Assembly (NCBI GenBank): GCA_038243635.1
Contig: JBBSQW010000014.1
Location: 1 to 64,000, forward strand
Reading direction: 5' to 3'
From: Pseudopedobacter sp038243635
GTDB lineage: Bacteria > Bacteroidota > Bacteroidia > Sphingobacteriales > Sphingobacteriaceae
DNA length: 64,000 nucleotides
Each line of letters begins with the position of its first letter. Within the stretch, counting starts at the first letter, position 1. Position numbers and translations under genes: made by a program. The notes beneath the pieces were generated by a model. It made no database searches, had not been told where the DNA came from, and saw only the letters and a program-made list of their open reading frames with translations. This document shows, piece by piece, positions 60,558-64,000 of this stretch.

Positions 60558-61513
60558 TAGTTTACCCTCCTTATTTTGTAATCCACAAATACTTCAATAT
60601 TATTAGTAACATCTTCAGAAATTGTCATCCAGGCATCTTGTAGAATGTTATTTCTTAAATCATAATTCATTTGAGAATGATGTTCAAAATTGTAATTATC
60701 AAACTTGTAACCAATCTTAGGCTTGTACTTAAAATCATAAATCTTGGCAAAATGGCTCATATCGCTATTTTTTCGATCCAGCGTCGCATCTTTCTTTACT
60801 CCAATTAAAGACTGCGTTTCGCTAATTATGCTTTCCACGACATTCAGTTGAAGTGGCAGTCTGTCAAATAACTGAGAATAATATAACTTGTCCCGATTTT
60901 TAACATCCAAATCATCAGACACTAGATACTTGTCGAAAAAAAGATCAAAAAACGGCCTAACCCGGAAATCCTCAAGAATTTGCTCCTCACTGAATTGCAG
61001 TGCTGTTGCATCAAGGTAGGTTTCGATGTTCTTTTTCATCTCAGAAGATTGAATGAAACTGGTGTTCATCTCCACACTTTTTCTAAAATCCAACCAGTTT
61101 TTAGTTATTTCATCCAGATTCTCGACACTGCGTATCCTACCTGTGTTTGGATTTACTTTTACCAAAGCATTGCTCTTAATCGTATCTATTTTGCTCATTA
61201 AGTCCATGCTTTCCTGAAGGTGAGTTGGCTGGATTTTGATAACTTGATCCACGAGTTCTACTTTTACAAAAATATTGTCCTGTTCTACTATTTTTTTTAC
61301 AACATACTCTAATTTCGTATCCGCATGATTTTCGATAATTCCGTCTATTTTGATGATAACAATTTGCTCACTTCTATACCTCAAAACATCTTCTTTAAAA
61401 GTAGTTTTAACCTTCTCCGTTTCTTGAGGAAATGCTTGTTGAACTTCAATCTTCTTTTCACTTCCTTGAGATTTATTAGTTTCATCTTCAAAGAACTTAA
61501 ACCTACTATCCAT
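60557..61513 (-). CDS. VgrG-linked protein of unknown family
   Basis: A soluble 318-residue protein between vgrG and the PAAR-like gene. The first 40 residues are polar and probably disordered. A mixed alpha/beta part follows ('QIVIIKIDGIIENHADTKLE' and 'NIFVKVELVDQVIKIQP'), then a helical region with many Asp, Phe and Leu ('RPFFDLFFDKYLVSDDLDVK', 'LFDRLPLQLNVVESIISETQ'). The end is beta-like with Tyr-Lys repeats ('KYKPKIGYKFDNYNFEHH'). No known family recognised. Five bases follow the vgrG stop and translation is coupled to the PAAR-like gene. This is the place where effector loading chaperones usually lie, so an adaptor role is inferred. Confidence 0.68.
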   Translation of the reverse strand: MDSRFKFFEDETNKSQGSEKKIEVQQAFPQETEKVKTTFKEDVLRYRSEQIVIIKIDGIIENHADTKLEYVVKKIVEQDNIFVKVELVDQVIKIQPTHLQESMDLMSKIDTIKSNALVKVNPNTGRIRSVENLDEITKNWLDFRKSVEMNTSFIQSSEMKKNIETYLDATALQFSEEQILEDFRVRPFFDLFFDKYLVSDDLDVKNRDKLYYSQLFDRLPLQLNVVESIISETQSLIGVKKDATLDRKNSDMSHFAKIYDFKYKPKIGYKFDNYNFEHHSQMNYDLRNNILQDAWMTISEDVTNNIEVFVDYKIRRVN

Positions 61514-61518
61514 AGCTA

Positions 61519-63327
61519 TTAATTAATTTTAACTTGCCCGCCTTCACAAATAACTTTACCCCCACCGCCAGTTGTCTCCACTTTTGCCGATCCATTAATG
61601 GTTACATTAGTTGATTCAATTTTAATGTCTGTAGCAGAAACGATATTAACATCTGTAGTCCCACAAAGCTCACCAATATTAACTGCTTTGCCAGGCAGTT
61701 TGCCAGCATTTGCATTGATAGCTGTAGTTCCTTGTATGTTGATTGTAATTCCAATCAAATCAATCGTTCCGTCGCTGTTGAGTGTGATTTTACTACTACC
61801 AGTTTCAAATTCAATTTTGCTGGTTGCTTTGATATTGACCACACCACCACCATTTTGGATATTTACAAAATTGCTTTGGTTCGTCCCCAAGTTTACCGCA
61901 TGATTCAAATCATCAAAAGACAAACAACTTCCTTTTCTGGAAGTCATCCCTTTAACGTTACTATCCGTAAAACCACTTTCTGCATTACCGCCGTGATAAA
62001 CGCTACCCATAACCACTGGGCGGGCAATGTTACCTTCTTCAAACGCAATAATAACTTGATCTCCTACTTCTGGCACTACCAAAAATCCTCGGTTTTTACC
62101 CGTGTCGCCATTTCCTGCATTTGGGCTTAGTACTCTTAACCACTCCGTAGGATCGTTGGCGGTACAAGTCCACTTAAACTGCACCTTAACCCTTCCCTGC
62201 TTTTTAGGGTCATTATTATTTAAAACAGTTGCCAGTTGCATATCTGCGAAAGGTCTGCCGACATGTTTAACAGGCAATTTTTCTGTTTCTGCAGCCACGC
62301 CTTCAAAAGTGTTTTGATAATGACCTACGCCATCCAGCTGATGGCTTATTGAAGTCACCAAAAACTTACCAAAATCCTGCAAAAGAAAACCTGCAGTGCC
62401 TTTAACGCTAGAACTGATATTTACAATTTTGCCTATGCCAACTTGTGGATTATCACCGTTTCCAGAAATTTTTACTAGATCAGAAATGATTGCTTTATGC
62501 TCATCATCCACAAAATCATTGATTTCCTGCTGGCTGTTCACCCTTACACTCAAAGGTTCGGTATAACGCTTGCTAAATACTTTATTAGAGGCTTGTATAG
62601 CATAGGAAGAATCTGGAGAACCAGCGTTACTATCCTTTGGTTCTGCGCTTAACAGTTTATCTTGTTGTGAATTGTATGCAAATTTTTGATAGCTCAATGG
62701 CGCTACTTGCATACCATATTGTATACTGTGTAAATCTCTACCGTAAACTAACTTTACTTCCTTTAATTCATCAGGCTTACCAAAATTCAGAAACTCGCCA
62801 TCGTAATAAAACCACTCGTGGTATTCAGAGGATAAACGGTTGATGAAATCAAAATCACTTTCGCGATATTGAATCATATAATCAATCTGAGAAGTATTGC
62901 TAGGCTGAATTTTTAATTTTAAATCATTTGCTGGAGCATCCTTTGTGGCTTGCTCTATAATGTTTTTTAAGTTTTTGTCAAGATAAGAGCCTAAATCCGG
63001 ACCTCGGTCCAATAATACTCCTGGGCTGTAACCACTCACCAAGATATCGCCCTGAAAGCCATGGCTCTGCGACATCTCTACCTTGGTAATAATGCCAACG
63101 AATAAATTTTCTGCACCTATTATATTGCCCCACTGTATGCTCAATTTGCGACCCATAAAATCTTTTGATTTATCTAAAGAAATACCTTTAGAATCTTCAA
63201 TCTGATCATGATTAAACCGAAGCTGAAACCTGTGATGCTCGTTAAAACGCTGTTCTAACGTGAAGTTAGAAAAATGAAAAATAGGCGTTCCATCTATCTG
63301 TATATCTACTTTAATTTTGTGTTCCAT
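61519..63327 (-). CDS. vgrG: Type VI secretion system VgrG spike protein
   Basis: A 602-residue spike protein from the ATG at 63327 (a TTG three codons upstream is in frame). The gp27-like part runs to about 370 ('LFVGIITKVEMSQSHGFQGD', 'LSSEYHEWFYYDGEFLNFG'). The OB-fold region has 'QGRVKVQFKWTCTANDPTEW' and 'PEVGDQVIIAFEEGN'. The C-terminal part is a beta-prism with repeats such as 'KIEFETGSSKITLNSDGTID' and 'VETTGGGGKVICEGGQVKIN'. It has the length of Bacteroidota (T6SSiii) VgrG proteins. No toxin domain is fused to it; effectors come from the following genes. Core T6SS genes are not in the window. Confidence 0.92.
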   Translation of the reverse strand: MEHKIKVDIQIDGTPIFHFSNFTLEQRFNEHHRFQLRFNHDQIEDSKGISLDKSKDFMGRKLSIQWGNIIGAENLFVGIITKVEMSQSHGFQGDILVSGYSPGVLLDRGPDLGSYLDKNLKNIIEQATKDAPANDLKLKIQPSNTSQIDYMIQYRESDFDFINRLSSEYHEWFYYDGEFLNFGKPDELKEVKLVYGRDLHSIQYGMQVAPLSYQKFAYNSQQDKLLSAEPKDSNAGSPDSSYAIQASNKVFSKRYTEPLSVRVNSQQEINDFVDDEHKAIISDLVKISGNGDNPQVGIGKIVNISSSVKGTAGFLLQDFGKFLVTSISHQLDGVGHYQNTFEGVAAETEKLPVKHVGRPFADMQLATVLNNNDPKKQGRVKVQFKWTCTANDPTEWLRVLSPNAGNGDTGKNRGFLVVPEVGDQVIIAFEEGNIARPVVMGSVYHGGNAESGFTDSNVKGMTSRKGSCLSFDDLNHAVNLGTNQSNFVNIQNGGGVVNIKATSKIEFETGSSKITLNSDGTIDLIGITINIQGTTAINANAGKLPGKAVNIGELCGTTDVNIVSATDIKIESTNVTINGSAKVETTGGGGKVICEGGQVKIN

Positions 63328-63975
63328 TATTTTCAATTATGGTAAATTGCTAATTCAAATTGCAACATTTCAGTCTATAATTTGAATATTCAAATTATAT
63401 GGTTTTACCGAGAATTGATATTGCAAACCTTTAAAGCTAAACGTTGATGCCTAATTAAGCAATATCCACTCCCCAATAAGTATATTATGACCATAATTCG
63501 TTTCGCACTTTGACTGGCCTCAAGCTTTAAAATTTTAGTTGAGCAATAAATCGTAAAACAATTCGGAATAGGGAGTTCTAATTGCTATAAGTCTAAAAGA
63601 AATCCTATACAAAAACCAAGAAAGCTTATCCCTTTTGTAAGCTAAATTATCTTTTCAAATGTTCAGTTAACTTGAGTTTGATTTCTCTAAACTTAAAGAA
63701 CTTCAAAGTAAACTATAATAAATCTACCAAAATCGGTAACTGCATGTTTCTGATGATGGTAAAAGCACAATCACGGAAAAGCACACTATGAATACAAAAG
63801 ATCAAAATTTACCATTCATACAATATTTAGCAGAGATACCACAGCATGTTTTACCATAATTTCCGCAATAAAAAGTATTATGATTAGCGATCCAGATTGA
63901 AGGCCAAAAGAGCTTAAGAAAAACAATATAGCGTTCGTAAATTAACGGAACGCTATATGGTTTAATAAAATAAGA
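63328..63975. other. Intergenic region upstream of vgrG
   Basis: About 650 bases with no complete gene. It presumably holds the promoter for the reverse-strand vgrG operon. Near 63780-63860 there are short coding-like traces (an ATG frame 'MNTKDQNLPFIQYLAEIPQH') that stop soon and may be a gene remnant. Confidence 0.4.
63921..63960 (-). terminator. Terminator of the gene entering from the right
   Basis: ATATAGCGTTC (63926-63936) pairs with GAACGCTATAT (63948-63958) around an 11-base loop; on the reverse strand it is followed by a T-rich run. Confidence 0.65.
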
Positions 63976-64000
63976 CTATGCTTTAGGCCAATCGTTTTCA
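63976..64000 (-). CDS. C-terminal end of a gene outside the window
   Basis: The last codons on the reverse strand read '...ENDWPKA' then TAG at 63976-63978, followed by a good terminator 18 bases on. It is too short to identify the product. Confidence 0.4.

Noticed and set aside
61598..62317. Overlapping forward frames within vgrG
   Set aside because: They are shadows of vgrG, whose assignment is firm.
1..64000. CRISPR arrays
   Set aside because: No regularly spaced direct repeats and no cas genes are seen anywhere in the window.

Overview
The window looks like a chromosomal segment of a Bacteroidota bacterium of the Sphingobacteriaceae, most like Pedobacter. This is inferred from gene content only. 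The DNA is AT-rich and start codons lack obvious Shine-Dalgarno sequences. Promoters that can be read fit the Bacteroidota TTG / TAnnTTTG pattern. Lineage markers include a fused MurF-alanine racemase, a type III glutamine synthetase, a 286-residue RpoD, a type IX secretion PorU2-like protein, a TonB-dependent receptor with a carboxypeptidase-regulatory N-domain, a short histone H1-like protein and a Bacteroidota-type VgrG.

Layout. 0-0.9 kb: 5' part of a tyrosine recombinase that leaves the window. 1.4-8.2 kb: GT-C glycosyltransferase, Pif1-like helicase, a coiled-coil protein, DUF2147, CsaA and a polysaccharide flippase. 8.2-16.4 kb: PorU2-like giant protein, then a reverse-strand surface-glycan group (GT4 and two FemAB-like acyltransferase paralogues). 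16.5-23.6 kb: TonB, glutamine synthetase III, YjbQ, GH25 lysozyme and a thymidine kinase broken by one in-frame TGA. 23.6-30.5 kb: a long spacer with a candidate structured RNA, transaldolase-like aldolase, SRP RNA, DEAD-box helicase, a cytochrome c-FTR1 iron permease with a small overlapping upstream gene and a palindromic operator-like site, and a RES/Xre toxin-antitoxin pair. 30.5-40 kb: OMPLA-like barrel, DUF502, MurF-Alr, RecX, three tRNAs, a degenerate DEAD-box-like protein, histone-like protein, GT2 and RecQ. 40-55.4 kb: propeller-amidohydrolase, DUF427, TonB receptor, dihydrolipoyl dehydrogenase, MBL hydrolase, DUF2975/HTH pair, RpoD, PQQ-type sugar dehydrogenase lipoprotein and an outer-membrane barrel.

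55.7-63.3 kb is the most unusual part: one reverse-strand type VI secretion array. It starts with VgrG, an unrecognised 318-residue protein and a PAAR-like protein that carries a hydrophobic insert and a glycine-zipper C-terminal tip. A membrane-anchored putative immunity protein follows. Then comes a free-standing second copy of the glycine-zipper tip and a frameshifted second copy of the immunity gene. Further downstream are another frameshifted remnant, a membrane protein, a 35-residue lipoprotein and a gene possibly split by one stop codon. This resembles a cassette array of effector tips and immunity genes in which distal copies are decaying.

Several genes are broken by single-base differences (thymidine kinase and the distal T6SS cassettes). 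These may be real decay or sequence errors; the sequence alone cannot decide.
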